A stretch of 64,000 nt of DNA from positions 30,703 through 94,702 of the forward strand of contig CAMAPN010000003.1 of NCBI GenBank assembly GCA_945860275.1. Direction: 5' to 3'. Below are positions 12,175-20,303 of the stretch, piece by piece. Positions within the stretch are counted from its first letter, which is position 1; each line of letters begins with the position of its first letter. The notes beneath the pieces are model-generated. The model was given only the letters and a program-made list of their open reading frames with translations, was not told the DNA's origin and did not search any database. A program made the position numbers and the translations under genes. The DNA comes from Bifidobacterium breve. Its GTDB lineage: Bacteria > Actinomycetota > Actinomycetes > Nanopelagicales > Nanopelagicaceae.

Positions 12175-13032
12175 TCGCACCATATCGGTGGCCAGGACGC
12201 TCAACGCTAGCCAAATCGTAAGAAAACCAATCCACCGTGAGCCAGACATCTGCTCATGATTGATGAAGACTCCCACAAGGAACATAACAGTTGGCGTGAT
12301 GTACTGCATCAATCCCAAAGTCGTAAGTGGCAGACGGACTGCTGCGTTATTAAAAGCGAGCAGCGGTAATACAGTTGCAAATCCTGCAGTTGCCAGCCCA
12401 AGTGAGATCCATAAGCCGTTACCAAATTGCGCATCGCCTTGTATTTCAAGACGTGTTAAATAAAAGATGGTGGGAAGTGAGGCAAAAATTGTTTCGATAG
12501 CAAGACCGATTAACGGATCAACTTTCAATTTCTTTTTGATAACGCTGTAGAGACCCCAGGTACATGCAAGGCCAAGTGCAATAAGTGGCAACTGGCCATA
12601 GTCGTAGGTGAGCGCGATGACTCCAATAGTTGCGATTGCAACAGCAAGCCATTGAAGTTTTCGCATCTTCTCCCGAAGGATGATGACGCCGAACGCAACA
12701 TTCATCAAAGGGGTTATGTAGTACCCCAGAGAAGATTCGACAATTCGATCGACCGTCACAGACCAGATATAAATCGCCCAGTTACCAGAGACCAATCCTG
12801 CGGTAAGTGCAAGCAACAAGAACATTCGTGGGTTGCGGAGAATTCGTAGTGCTTCTTTGAGTTCATGTCGGAATGCAAGTGCTGCCCAACAGACGACAAG
12901 TGACCAGATGGCGCGGTGCGAGATGATCTCGAAGGCGCTGGCTTGGCGCATCCAGCCCCAATAGATTGGTAGCGCTCCCCAGATGATGTATGCGAACAAG
13001 CCATAGAGCAACCCACTCTGTTGTTTGTTCAC
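12136..13032 (-). CDS. rarD: EamA/RarD family permease
   Basis: This is a 298-aa inner-membrane protein of the drug/metabolite transporter superfamily, with about ten hydrophobic segments in two EamA repeats. The N-terminus (GLLYGLFAYIIWGALPIYW) and the LMQYITPTVMFLVGVF segment are typical of RarD. The substrate of RarD proteins is not established. The start is GTG with GAAGG about 9 nt upstream, and it follows yajQ by 15 nt, so the two are probably co-transcribed. The 3' end overlaps the convergent polyprenyl synthase gene by 39 nt. Confidence 0.88.
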   Translation of the reverse strand: MNKQQSGLLYGLFAYIIWGALPIYWGWMRQASAFEIISHRAIWSLVVCWAALAFRHELKEALRILRNPRMFLLLALTAGLVSGNWAIYIWSVTVDRIVESSLGYYITPLMNVAFGVIILREKMRKLQWLAVAIATIGVIALTYDYGQLPLIALGLACTWGLYSVIKKKLKVDPLIGLAIETIFASLPTIFYLTRLEIQGDAQFGNGLWISLGLATAGFATVLPLLAFNNAAVRLPLTTLGLMQYITPTVMFLVGVFINHEQMSGSRWIGFLTIWLALSVLATDMVRSGRPGDQGITQA

Positions 13033-13047
13033 AAGGGCAACCTTCGG

Positions 13048-13539
13048 TTATCGGTAGTTGGTGAATTGCGGGGCGAAGTCCCAGGTCTCTGCTTTGACCA
13101 GCGCAATTGCATCCTGCAAGTCATCGCGGCTCTTTGAGGAGACGCGCAGCTCTTCTCCTTGGATTTGGGTCTTCAGAGATTTTGGACCGCTATCGCGGAG
13201 GAATTTAGCGAGCTTCTTGGCATTCTCTGTTGAGATGCCCTCTTTGATTTTGACATTGATCTTAAATAATTTACCTGATGCTTGTGGCTCACTAGCATCA
13301 AGATGCTTTAGCGAGACGCCACGCTTTACACATTTCTCTTTAAATACATCAAGAGCGGCTTTTGCGCGCTCTTCGCTGCCTGATTCGATAGCCACAATAT
13401 CGGGCCCGCTCATCGCGATCTTGGTCTCGGTGCCGCGAAAATCGAAGCGGGTACCTAACTCGCGGTCTGCTTGATTGAACGCGTTATCAAGCTCCATTCG
13501 GTCTACCTTTGAAACAATGTCAAAACTTGAATCAGCCAT
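13048..13539 (-). CDS. YajQ family nucleotide-binding protein
   Basis: The start is chosen at ATG 13539 (protein begins MADSSFDIV), 4 codons inside the track ORF. A GGAGGAAG ribosome site lies 4-5 nt upstream, and the track's TTG start would put that site inside the coding region. The 163-aa protein matches the YajQ family in length and in the segments SFDIVSKVD, SRELxxRFDFRG-like and [18 protein letters not shown]. YajQ proteins bind nucleotides or nucleic acids, and some bind c-di-GMP. That is of interest because a GGDEF protein lies in the same window, but no link is shown. Confidence 0.92.
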   Translation of the reverse strand: MADSSFDIVSKVDRMELDNAFNQADRELGTRFDFRGTETKIAMSGPDIVAIESGSEERAKAALDVFKEKCVKRGVSLKHLDASEPQASGKLFKINVKIKEGISTENAKKLAKFLRDSGPKSLKTQIQGEELRVSSKSRDDLQDAIALVKAETWDFAPQFTNYR

Positions 13540-13565
13540 CTCTTCCTCCAATAAAGCGAATTCTA

Positions 13566-13571
13566 TAGGGT
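13566..13571 (+). promoter_or_regulatory. -10 hexamer of leaderless kynU promoter
   Basis: TAGGGT ends exactly six bases before the kynU ATG, so transcription should begin at or next to the A of ATG. There is no good ribosome site. No strong -35 is visible. Confidence 0.55.
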
Positions 13572-13577
13572 CAGGAT

Positions 13578-14849
13578 ATGGCCTTTACCCGCGACGATGC
13601 GCTCGCACTCGATGCTCAAGATGGCCTTGCTCACTACAAATCGCAATTTCTCGTCACAGATCCCAGCATGTGCTATCTCGACGGAAATTCGCTTGGGAGA
13701 ATTCCTAAGGCAACAATCGAGAGAATCAACGCATTCATGGTCGACGAGTGGGGAGCGAAAGTCGTTGATGGTTGGGCAGATTGGATTGATGAAGCAGCCC
13801 GCACCGGTGACTTGATTGGTAAGAGCGCGCTAGGTGCCGCTTCTGGTCAAACACTCGCCTGTGATACAACCTCGGTGAATTTCTATCAACTCTGCAGCGC
13901 AGCGCTAAAAGCTCGACCTGGACGAAAGAAAATTATTACCGATCTAGCAAATTTTCCGACCGACAGATATATCTTGCAAGGCTTAGCGAGAGATCATGGT
14001 TGTGAATTGATCATGATTGATAATGAATCTAGCGAAATAGCAGAGCATGAGCGAATCACTCCGGACGTTCTTGCGCAATACCTTGATGACAATGTGGCTT
14101 TAGTGTCGTTGCAAGTAATTCAATATCGTTCAGGCGCTCGCTCAGATATTAAGGCGCTTACGGATTTGGTCCGCGCGCACGGTGCGCTAATGGTTTGGGA
14201 CGCATCACATGCTATCGGTGCGATTGAGTTGGATTTCGATAAGAATGGCGTGGACCTAGCAGTTGGTTGTACCTATAAATATGGCAACTCAGGCCCCGGC
14301 GCACCCGCCTGGCTTTATGTACGCAGTGAGCGACAACGCGAATTCAGCGTTCCAATTCAAGGCTGGTTTGCGCAGCGAGATCAATTTGAGATGGGGCCGT
14401 ACTTTGAGCGGAGCGAGGATATGCGCGGCTTTCAAATTGCCAGTCCATCAATCATCGGCTTGCGCGCAATCAACTGCGGTTTCGAGATGATTGGTCAGGC
14501 AGGTATCGCCGCCATCGAAACGAAGGCGCGAATGGGAACATCGATGATGATTGAACTATTTGATCAATGGTTGGTAGCCCTAGGTTTTGAAATGAATACG
14601 CCAAGAAACCCGATTGAGCGCGGTGGGCACATTTCGCTCAGACACGAAGAAGCAAAGCGAATCAGCGCAGCGCTGCGCACCTATCAGAAGGTCATTCCCG
14701 ACTATCGAGCGCCAAACCAGATCCGGGTTGCAATCTCACCGCTAGCAACTTCTTATGTAGAGGTCTTTGACGGCTTTGAACGGATTCGAAAGAGCGTGGC
14801 AGGTAAGGAGTATTTAAAGATCAATCCAGGTGCAGGAAGGGTTACATAA
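13578..14849 (+). CDS. kynU: Kynureninase
   Basis: This 423-aa PLP enzyme is the right size for kynureninase, which cleaves kynurenine to anthranilate and alanine. It shows the N-terminal YLDGNSLGR motif (residues ~33-41), the PLP-region DASHAIGA (~208) and the PLP-lysine context [15 protein letters not shown] (Lys ~234). A weakly canonical [10 protein letters not shown] follows. No tryptophan dioxygenase, formamidase or anthranilate gene is adjacent, so its pathway cannot be inferred from context. It is transcribed away from yajQ, apparently as a leaderless mRNA. A related aminotransferase-fold lyase is the main alternative. Confidence 0.87.
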   Translation: MAFTRDDALALDAQDGLAHYKSQFLVTDPSMCYLDGNSLGRIPKATIERINAFMVDEWGAKVVDGWADWIDEAARTGDLIGKSALGAASGQTLACDTTSVNFYQLCSAALKARPGRKKIITDLANFPTDRYILQGLARDHGCELIMIDNESSEIAEHERITPDVLAQYLDDNVALVSLQVIQYRSGARSDIKALTDLVRAHGALMVWDASHAIGAIELDFDKNGVDLAVGCTYKYGNSGPGAPAWLYVRSERQREFSVPIQGWFAQRDQFEMGPYFERSEDMRGFQIASPSIIGLRAINCGFEMIGQAGIAAIETKARMGTSMMIELFDQWLVALGFEMNTPRNPIERGGHISLRHEEAKRISAALRTYQKVIPDYRAPNQIRVAISPLATSYVEVFDGFERIRKSVAGKEYLKINPGAGRVT

Positions 14850-14926
14850 TCTTTTTTTAGGCATCACTAATTCTGCTGGCGTGTCACTACTTAGCTCATC
14901 GAGAAATTCTTGCCAGAATATGAGTT

Positions 14927-14955
14927 GGCCCCTGGAAGTATCAGTTCCAGGGGCC
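14927..14955. repeat. Perfect 11-bp inverted repeat downstream of kynU
   Basis: GGCCCCTGGAA, 7-nt loop GTATCAG, then TTCCAGGGGCC. Flanking AGTT and ACT extend the pairing with a two-base bulge. It lies 78 nt after the kynU stop and is not followed by a T run on the + strand, so it is not a textbook terminator. It could end or attenuate kynU transcription, or be a protein-binding site. Confidence 0.6.
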
Positions 14956-15117
14956 TTAACTCTTCGCCGGCGCGCATCTCCTTCGGCATTCACCACGCGA
15001 TGTGAGCTGATCCTTACATCACACCTGCGGTGCAACTAGTTTCCTAGCTACGCACAATGGGCGCCTTCTACGGCTCGAACCTTACGTGTACCAACTCCGC
15101 GATGATCAGTTGCGTTT

Positions 15118-15141
15118 TACATAAATATTGCTATTTATGTA
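15118..15141. repeat. AT-rich perfect 10-bp palindrome, candidate operator
   Basis: TACATAAATA, TTGC spacer, TATTTATGTA. The arms are perfectly complementary and AT-rich, and they sit about 245 bp upstream of the AceE-like gene. The composition fits a dimeric regulator site better than a stable RNA hairpin. No regulator gene is adjacent. Confidence 0.5.
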
Positions 15142-15360
15142 GTTGTTATCCGATCCGACACTTCATCGATTTCCTTTTGTCTACTCTCGGTGAAGTTAGT
15201 CAATTTCTACTCTTGTGCAGAAAGGGGCGCAAGGGGGATTGGCTCACTTTTTTCTGAAGGTTTACTTGAGGTTTCCAGTTGGATCTGGCCCGTTTTTCCA
15301 GCCAGCTAGCCGTGTTTGAGCTCACAGGGCCATATTTCTCACCTTTGTGAAGTGGCGATA

Positions 15361-15366
15361 TACCCT
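15361..15366 (+). promoter_or_regulatory. Putative -10 of the AceE-like gene
   Basis: TACCCT lies 20 nt before the ATG. A following AGGAGGT ribosome site implies a short leader. No clear -35 is visible, so confidence is low. Confidence 0.3.
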
Positions 15367-15386
15367 TAGGAAACTAGGAGGTAGCC

Positions 15387-17801
15387 ATGAGCCACGCGCA
15401 CGGAATTACTAGTGAGCACGAATCAGTTGTGAAGTTGCCGCTTGATGAACGAAAAACCTTAGAGCGAATCCAAGATCGAGTCCTCTGGTTATCAACCCGC
15501 ATGATTGATCACGCTAATCGTGAGCGCGAAAATGTAGATGGCTTAAAAGTTGGCGGACACCAAGCCTCGAGCGCCTCGATGGTTTCTTTAATGACTGCGC
15601 TTTATTTCAATTATCTTGATGGTGAAGATCGAGTCAGCGTGAAGCCACATGCATCACCGGTCTTCCACTCAATTCAATACTTGTTAGGGAACCTAGATAA
15701 GAAATATCTGACACAACTTCGCACAGCTGGTGGGTTGCAAAGTTACCCCTCACGCACCAAAGATCCTGACACCGTAGATTTCTCAACTGGTTCTGTGGGG
15801 TTGGGTGCCGTCGCACCGCTATTCGCTGCGACCACGCGTCGTTATATCGACGCGCATTTTGGCGCGCGACCGCACTCTCGATTTATCGCAATCATCGGTG
15901 ATGCCGAGCTAGATGAAGGCAATATTTGGGAGGCGCTGGCTGATCCGGCAACAGATGGTCTTGGCAACGTAATGTGGATTGTCGATTTTAATCGCCAATC
16001 ACTTGACCGTGTTATTCCAGGAATTCGAATCGCGCAATGGCGCGCACAATTTGAAGCAGCCGGCTGGCATGTTCGAGAGATTAAGTATGGCTCGCGTCTT
16101 GAAGAGACATTTGCGCAAAGCGGGAGCGAGCCTTTTAAGCAATGGTTTGATGATATTCCTAACGAGCAATATCAATCGCTTTTCGGACTCATTCCGGCAG
16201 AGGCAAGAGCGCGATTCCTCGAAGGTGCACCGCAGGGCGCAGCTGAATTTCTCGCTAACTTTGATGATGAAGAGTTATTTGAAATCCTTACCGACCTAGG
16301 TGGGCACAACGTCGATTCTCTGTTAAATGCATTTGCAGAATGCGATGGCGTAACCGATCGACCAAGCGTTGTCTTTGCTTACACCATCAAGGGTTGGCAC
16401 CTACCAATTGCAGGTGATCCTAGAAATCACTCTGCTCAAATTTCAGAGACACAGATTGCTGATTTACGAGCAAAGGTCGGTCTCACTACTGAGAATGAAT
16501 GGGAGCGATTCGAACCAGGAAGTGTGGAGGATGCGCTCTGTCAGGCACGTCGGGTTGCCCTGACTCGACCTGAGCCTGCAATCGAAGAGAAAATTTCGAT
16601 TCCGATTACTACTGGAATAAAGGGAAGTGGGAAATCCTCCACCCAAGAGATTTTCGGCAGAGTACTTAGTGAAATTAGTCGCGACGAAAAGATTCGTCCG
16701 TATTTGGTGACCACAGCCCCTGATGTGGCAACCTCCACCAACCTCGGAGGATTTATCAATCGAACGGGGGTCTTTCACCCGGAACAACTGCGCCGCTGGA
16801 ACGAAGATCCAATCTTGAAGTGGGCTGAAGGGCCAACCGGACAACATATCGAGCTAGGCATTAGCGAGATGAATCTGTTTAGCCTCCTTGGACAGCTAGG
16901 TATCTCTAAAGATCTTCATGACCAATCGCTGATTCCGATCGGCACTGTGTACGACCCATTCGTTTTGCGCGGCCTTGATGCGTTTATCTATAGCGTCTAC
17001 TCGGGGGCAAAGTTCATCGTCACTGGTACGCCATCGGGAATCACACTGGCGCCAGAAGGTGGTGCGCATCAATCCACCATCACGCCGTCGGTTGGAATTG
17101 AACTTCCTGGCGTGGTTCTTATTGAACCAGCGTATGGCCAAGCGCTCGATTGGCTCTTCTGTGATGCGCTCGCGCACGTTGCAGGAAGTAAAATTGACAC
17201 CACGCCAGATCTGCGACCAAATGAATTGGCATTCTATTTCCGTCTTACTACGCGTTCGATTGACCAGAGTCCTTTTGCAAACGCACGCGAACGCCTCGGC
17301 GAAGCAACGCTTCGTTCACAAGTTCTTGCAGGCGCCTATCGTTTAGTAGATGGCAGGCAAGCGTTAGCAAAGAGCGATGATTTCAATGCGCCAACTGTCC
17401 ATCTCGTTGGTTGCGGAGCGGTTATGCCAGAAGTTCTCGAAGCGGCAGCAGAACTTGCAACTGAAGGAGTGATTGCACACGTTATTGATGTCACCTCGCC
17501 GGGACGACTTTATGGAAGTTGGCAGCGCACGTTGAAACAGGGAATTCGAACGGCAAACACTCCATCCTTCCCTGGTGCGATGCGTCCAATCTTCTCTGAG
17601 CGCGCGCCAATTGTTTCAATTCACGATAGCTCTTCACACGCGCTTGCTTGGTTGGGCTCTGCACTTGGCGCGCCTCAAGTTGCGATGGGCGTGGATAGCT
17701 TTGGCCAATCCGGAAACATTCCAGATCTTTACAAGATTCATGATCTTGATTCCGGGTCAATCGTCAATGGAGCGCTCGCAGCGCTCAGCCTGAATAGTTG
17801 A
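15387..17801 (+). CDS. Pyruvate dehydrogenase E1-like (AceE/transketolase family) thiamine-diphosphate enzyme
   Basis: This 804-aa protein has the three-domain architecture of homodimeric AceE and transketolase. The N-terminal GLKVGGHQASSASM and the HASP motif (residues ~88-91) resemble AceE. The ThDP motif reads GDAELDEGN at 171-179, followed by DFNRQ at 200-204, so the usual GDG is GDA. It is about 80-120 residues shorter than standard AceE (885-930 aa). No E2, E3 or lipoate gene is adjacent. It may be a true pyruvate dehydrogenase E1, an E1 for another 2-oxo acid, or a stand-alone transketolase-like enzyme. AGGAGGT lies 6 nt before the ATG. The long upstream gap suggests its own regulation. 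Confidence 0.8.
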   Translation: MSHAHGITSEHESVVKLPLDERKTLERIQDRVLWLSTRMIDHANRERENVDGLKVGGHQASSASMVSLMTALYFNYLDGEDRVSVKPHASPVFHSIQYLLGNLDKKYLTQLRTAGGLQSYPSRTKDPDTVDFSTGSVGLGAVAPLFAATTRRYIDAHFGARPHSRFIAIIGDAELDEGNIWEALADPATDGLGNVMWIVDFNRQSLDRVIPGIRIAQWRAQFEAAGWHVREIKYGSRLEETFAQSGSEPFKQWFDDIPNEQYQSLFGLIPAEARARFLEGAPQGAAEFLANFDDEELFEILTDLGGHNVDSLLNAFAECDGVTDRPSVVFAYTIKGWHLPIAGDPRNHSAQISETQIADLRAKVGLTTENEWERFEPGSVEDALCQARRVALTRPEPAIEEKISIPITTGIKGSGKSSTQEIFGRVLSEISRDEKIRPYLVTTAPDVATSTNLGGFINRTGVFHPEQLRRWNEDPILKWAEGPTGQHIELGISEMNLFSLLGQLGISKDLHDQSLIPIGTVYDPFVLRGLDAFIYSVYSGAKFIVTGTPSGITLAPEGGAHQSTITPSVGIELPGVVLIEPAYGQALDWLFCDALAHVAGSKIDTTPDLRPNELAFYFRLTTRSIDQSPFANARERLGEATLRSQVLAGAYRLVDGRQALAKSDDFNAPTVHLVGCGAVMPEVLEAAAELATEGVIAHVIDVTSPGRLYGSWQRTLKQGIRTANTPSFPGAMRPIFSERAPIVSIHDSSSHALAWLGSALGAPQVAMGVDSFGQSGNIPDLYKIHDLDSGSIVNGALAALSLNS

Positions 17802-17805
17802 AAAG

Positions 17806-17821
17806 CCCAGCTTTTTCTGGG
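17806..17821 (+). terminator. Weak hairpin after the AceE-like gene
   Basis: CCCAG, CTTTTT loop, CTGGG, starting 5 nt after the stop codon. The stem is short and the T run is in the loop rather than after it, so termination here is only possible, not clear. Confidence 0.3.
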
Positions 17822-17848
17822 AATTACTGAGGCTTACTCAATCCGGGG

Positions 17849-17854
17849 TATAGT
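17849..17854 (+). promoter_or_regulatory. -10 of tRNA-Tyr promoter
   Basis: TATAGT lies 20 nt upstream of the mature tRNA 5' end, which puts initiation about 14 nt before it. TTACTG at 17824 is a possible -35, though the 19-nt spacing is long. Confidence 0.5.
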
Positions 17855-17874
17855 TTCGCTACTCAATAGCCAAT

Positions 17875-17959
17875 GGCGGGTTGCCCGAGCGGCCAATGGG
17901 AGCGGACTGTAAATCCGCCGGCTCTGCCTTCAGAGGTTCAAATCCTCTACCCGCCACCA
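17875..17959 (+). tRNA. tRNA-Tyr (GTA)
   Basis: The cloverleaf is complete with a long variable arm. Acceptor stem GGCGGGT pairs with ACCCGCC, the anticodon loop reads CTGTAAA (anticodon GTA), and the T loop is TTCAAAT. Discriminator A is followed by an encoded CCA. The type II structure and GTA anticodon identify tyrosine. Confidence 0.97.
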
Positions 17960-18013
17960 TTGCTATGATGGAAGTTGAGCTAGTACAGAAAACCGTTAGA
18001 GAAAAGGTCTCGC

Positions 18014-18568
18014 ATGAAAAAAATTGCATTAGTCGTAGCCCCCCTACTCGCACTCTCTCTAGTAGTCACCGGTTGCGGTGCCAAGAAAGACGCTGGTAGC
18101 GAATCCGCTTCAGAGCAAGTCAACGACACTCAAGCAAATAAGTTGACCGAAGATCAAACTGATGGCGCTCTAGTTTCTCTTAAAGGAGTATTTGGCGAGA
18201 CCACCGCTGTTGAAGGCGGCATCGAGGTAACCGTGTCACAACCGATGAACTTTATGCCAAGTGCCGATGCGCAGAATTACACCGAAGAGCTAACGGTGAA
18301 CACGATGGAAATTACCATCAAGAATGGTGCGTCTGAGGATCTTGATACATCATCAATCGTCTTCTCGGCAGATTCTGGTGTGAACACTTGCCTTGAAATT
18401 GTTGACACAGCAAATGGTTACGAAGGTGTGCCAGTTGTGATTCTCCCAGTTGGTGAGACCATCTCGTTCAAGTACGCAACTGGTTGCGTTGGAAAGCCTG
18501 GCGAGAATCTTGTTGTGAAGACCTGGTTCTCCGCAGCAAAGGTGAACTTCGAAGGCACTATCGCATAA
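18014..18568 (+). CDS. Predicted lipoprotein of unknown function
   Basis: A 184-aa exported protein. The signal peptide (MKKIALVVAPLLALSLVV) ends in the lipobox VVTGC with the lipidated Cys at about residue 21. A short Ser/Glu/Asp-rich linker follows, and then a ~120-residue beta-type domain with two cysteines (NTCLEIVD and ATGCVG) that could form a disulfide. The spacing of strands and the late Cys resemble DUF4352-like lipoproteins, but I do not recognise it firmly. AAAGG precedes the ATG. It is followed by a clear terminator, so it is probably monocistronic. Confidence 0.8.
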   Translation: MKKIALVVAPLLALSLVVTGCGAKKDAGSESASEQVNDTQANKLTEDQTDGALVSLKGVFGETTAVEGGIEVTVSQPMNFMPSADAQNYTEELTVNTMEITIKNGASEDLDTSSIVFSADSGVNTCLEIVDTANGYEGVPVVILPVGETISFKYATGCVGKPGENLVVKTWFSAAKVNFEGTIA

Positions 18569-18586
18569 CTATAAGCGAAGTAGAGA

Positions 18587-18620
18587 GGGCGGGTGGCGAG
18601 AGCTACTCGCCCTTTTCTTT
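18587..18620 (+). terminator. Rho-independent terminator
   Basis: Stem GGGCGGGTGGC / GCTACTCGCCC (11 bp with two G-T pairs) with loop GAGA, then TTTTCTTT. It ends the lipoprotein transcript. The right arm overlaps the stop codon of the convergent K+ channel gene. The minus strand lacks a T run. Confidence 0.8.
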
Positions 18621-18992
18621 GAGTTGACGCTCTTCGATTTCTACAATCTTTCGCAATAAATTCTTCATATCTTCTTGTTCTTCGTGAGTGAATGCATCAC
18701 GGTTGACAATGAGTTTGGAGGCGAACGACGCTGTGATCATCGGAATAAGAAAGAGAATCATGACGAGCAATAAGACAATTGCTGTCACTCGCCCACCTAG
18801 GCTTGCCGGATAGAAATCTCCATACCCCACCGTAGTAGAGGTAATCAGCGCCCACCACAAGGAATCCAGTAAGTTCTTCTTTTCGAAGAGCGCGTAGGAG
18901 ATGGAGGCGAGAAATAACAAAACCAGAGAGGTCAGGACCAACAACCTGGGGGAGTTGGCTACCTTCACAAAGAGGTTCGAGAGAGATTTCAT
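18603..18992 (-). CDS. Two-helix potassium channel (Ion_trans_2 family)
   Basis: A 129-aa membrane protein with two hydrophobic helices (residues ~17-36 and ~68-92) flanking a pore loop that carries the K+ selectivity filter TTVGYGD. The C-terminal ~30 residues are charged (Glu/Lys) and too short for an RCK gating domain. This makes it a KcsA-like minimal channel subunit, expected to act as a tetramer. Its ATG is six bases after TAAATT, so the mRNA is probably leaderless. It is divergent from lldD2, with which it shares a 66-bp intergenic region. Confidence 0.9.
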   Translation of the reverse strand: MKSLSNLFVKVANSPRLLVLTSLVLLFLASISYALFEKKNLLDSLWWALITSTTVGYGDFYPASLGGRVTAIVLLLVMILFLIPMITASFASKLIVNRDAFTHEEQEDMKNLLRKIVEIEERQLKEKGE

Positions 18993-18998
18993 GGCGGG

Positions 18999-19004
18999 AA
19001 TTTA
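18999..19004 (-). promoter_or_regulatory. -10 of leaderless K+ channel promoter
   Basis: TAAATT (minus strand) ends six bases before the ATG. TGGACA (19023-19028 on the minus strand) is a plausible -35 at 18-nt spacing. Confidence 0.6.
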
Positions 19005-19046
19005 ACCCCAGCCTTCCTTGGATGTCCATTAGCTTTTCCCCGCCGG

Positions 19047-19052
19047 TATGCT
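19047..19052 (+). promoter_or_regulatory. -10 of leaderless lldD2 promoter
   Basis: TATGCT ends six bases before the lldD2 ATG, and there is no ribosome site. It faces the divergent K+ channel promoter in the same 66-bp gap. Confidence 0.55.
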
Positions 19053-19058
19053 TCGGGT

Positions 19059-20303
19059 ATGGCAAGTAAGTTGGCGAAGACGAAAGTGAAGCGACGTTTT
19101 CCCGGTTTTGCCGAGCTGGCAAGTCTCATGCGTTTTCGCAAGCCCATCCTCAGTCCAAAGCGCCGGCGATTAGCGCGTGCGCTGACTATTTGGGATTTAC
19201 GAAAGATTGCCAAGCGGAGAACTCCGCAGGCGCCATTTGATTACACCGATGGATCAGCAGAGACGGAAAGCTCGCTCGTGCGTGCACGCGCGACATTTGA
19301 AAGTCTCCAATTTCATCCAAAAGTCCTAATCGATGTATCAAAAGTTGATCTCTCAGTGGAGATGTTAGGCCAACGCCATTCGATGCCGTTGGGAATTGCT
19401 CCAACCGGTTTTGCTCGAATGATGCAACACGAAGGTGAGCGCGCGGGTGCTGCAGCAGCACAGGCTGCGGGAATCCCTTTTTGTCTTTCAACGCTAGGCA
19501 CCACTTCAATAGAAGAAGTTGTCAAGGCTGCACCAGAAGGAAGAAACGCTTTCCAGTTATACATGTGGAAAGACCGCGAGCGCTCCATGGAATTGGTTCA
19601 TCGCGCTGCAAACGTTGGCGTTGACACGTTGATACTCACAGTCGATGTGCCAGTAGCTGGAGCGCGCCTTCGCGATACCCGCAATGGAATGACTATTCCA
19701 CCTTCAATTTCTACCAAGACAATTCTTAACGCGATTCCGCGCCCTGCTTGGTGGATGAACTTCCTTACGACAGAGCCTTTGAAATTCGCTTCGTTAGATT
19801 CATGGAAGGGCACCGTCGCCGAACTTATGGATTTCGTCTTCGACCCCACGATTAGCTATGAAGATCTTCGTTGGATTCGAACGCAATGGAGTGGGCACCT
19901 TGTTGTGAAGGGCGTTCAACGAGTAGATGATGCGATCGCTGCTGTTGATGCCGGAGCAGATGCCATCATCCTTTCTAATCACGGCGGACGTCAGATCGAT
20001 CGTGCAGTGGTTCCCTACACCTTGATTCCCGATGTGGTCGCCGCGGTAGGTAAGCGAGCTGAAGTGCACATGGATACCGGAATCATGCATGGCGCAGATG
20101 TCATCGCAGCAATCGCGTCAGGAGCTAATTTCACGTGGGCAGGTCGCGCATATTTGTATGGCTTAATGGCAGGCGGACGAGCTGGCGTTGATCGATCGCT
20201 TGAAATTTTACGTTCTCAGATGCTTCGCACCATGAAATTGCTTGGCGCTCGTGATCTCTCTGAGCTCAATCCAGATCACGTTTCTTATCTACGAAAGATG
20301 TGA
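19059..20303 (+). CDS. lldD2: FMN-dependent L-lactate dehydrogenase (quinone), LldD2 type
   Basis: A 414-aa FMN alpha-hydroxyacid dehydrogenase that oxidises L-lactate to pyruvate and passes electrons to the quinone pool. It matches mycobacterial LldD2 almost collinearly: ALTIWDLRKIAKRRTPxAxFDYxDG at the N-terminus, GIAPTGFARMMQHEGE, DVPVAGARLRDTRNGM, and the catalytic-His motif SNHGGRQ near residue 305. The basic N-terminal leader of ~35 residues is also typical. The product pyruvate could feed the AceE-like enzyme nearby, though the two are not co-transcribed. The 3' end overlaps the convergent GNAT gene by 15 nt. Confidence 0.92.
   Translation: MASKLAKTKVKRRFPGFAELASLMRFRKPILSPKRRRLARALTIWDLRKIAKRRTPQAPFDYTDGSAETESSLVRARATFESLQFHPKVLIDVSKVDLSVEMLGQRHSMPLGIAPTGFARMMQHEGERAGAAAAQAAGIPFCLSTLGTTSIEEVVKAAPEGRNAFQLYMWKDRERSMELVHRAANVGVDTLILTVDVPVAGARLRDTRNGMTIPPSISTKTILNAIPRPAWWMNFLTTEPLKFASLDSWKGTVAELMDFVFDPTISYEDLRWIRTQWSGHLVVKGVQRVDDAIAAVDAGADAIILSNHGGRQIDRAVVPYTLIPDVVAAVGKRAEVHMDTGIMHGADVIAAIASGANFTWAGRAYLYGLMAGGRAGVDRSLEILRSQMLRTMKLLGARDLSELNPDHVSYLRKM

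Larger units (their letters stand above)
14850..15386. other. 537-bp non-coding gap between kynU and the AceE-like gene
   Basis: No credible gene is visible on either strand. The track ORFs here (14814-15035 minus, 15057-15257 plus) lack ribosome sites or family resemblance, and the first is partly formed by the inverted repeat at 14927. The gap holds two perfect inverted repeats (14927-14955 and 15118-15141), scattered T runs, and a promoter region close to 15386. For this compact genome it is unusually long, which suggests regulation of the downstream gene or decay of a former gene. Confidence 0.6.

Noticed and set aside
14814-15035. 73-aa minus-strand ORF after kynU containing HRVVNAEG, a string seen in alkyltransferase-like proteins
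   Set aside because: The resemblance is limited to about eight residues, no catalytic motif follows, a strong inverted repeat runs through its middle, it overlaps the kynU end, and no ribosome site or TANNNT box precedes it.
15061-15090. Minus-strand GGTTCGAGCC resembling a tRNA T arm, considered as a tRNA gene or attachment-site remnant
   Set aside because: The seven bases after it find no matching 5' acceptor strand at tRNA distance and no anticodon arm can be folded; no integrase or second copy is present.
15057-15257. 66-aa plus-strand ORF in the gap before the AceE-like gene
   Set aside because: Cys/Leu-rich composition unlike neighbours, no ribosome site or promoter geometry, and it contains the AT-rich palindrome.
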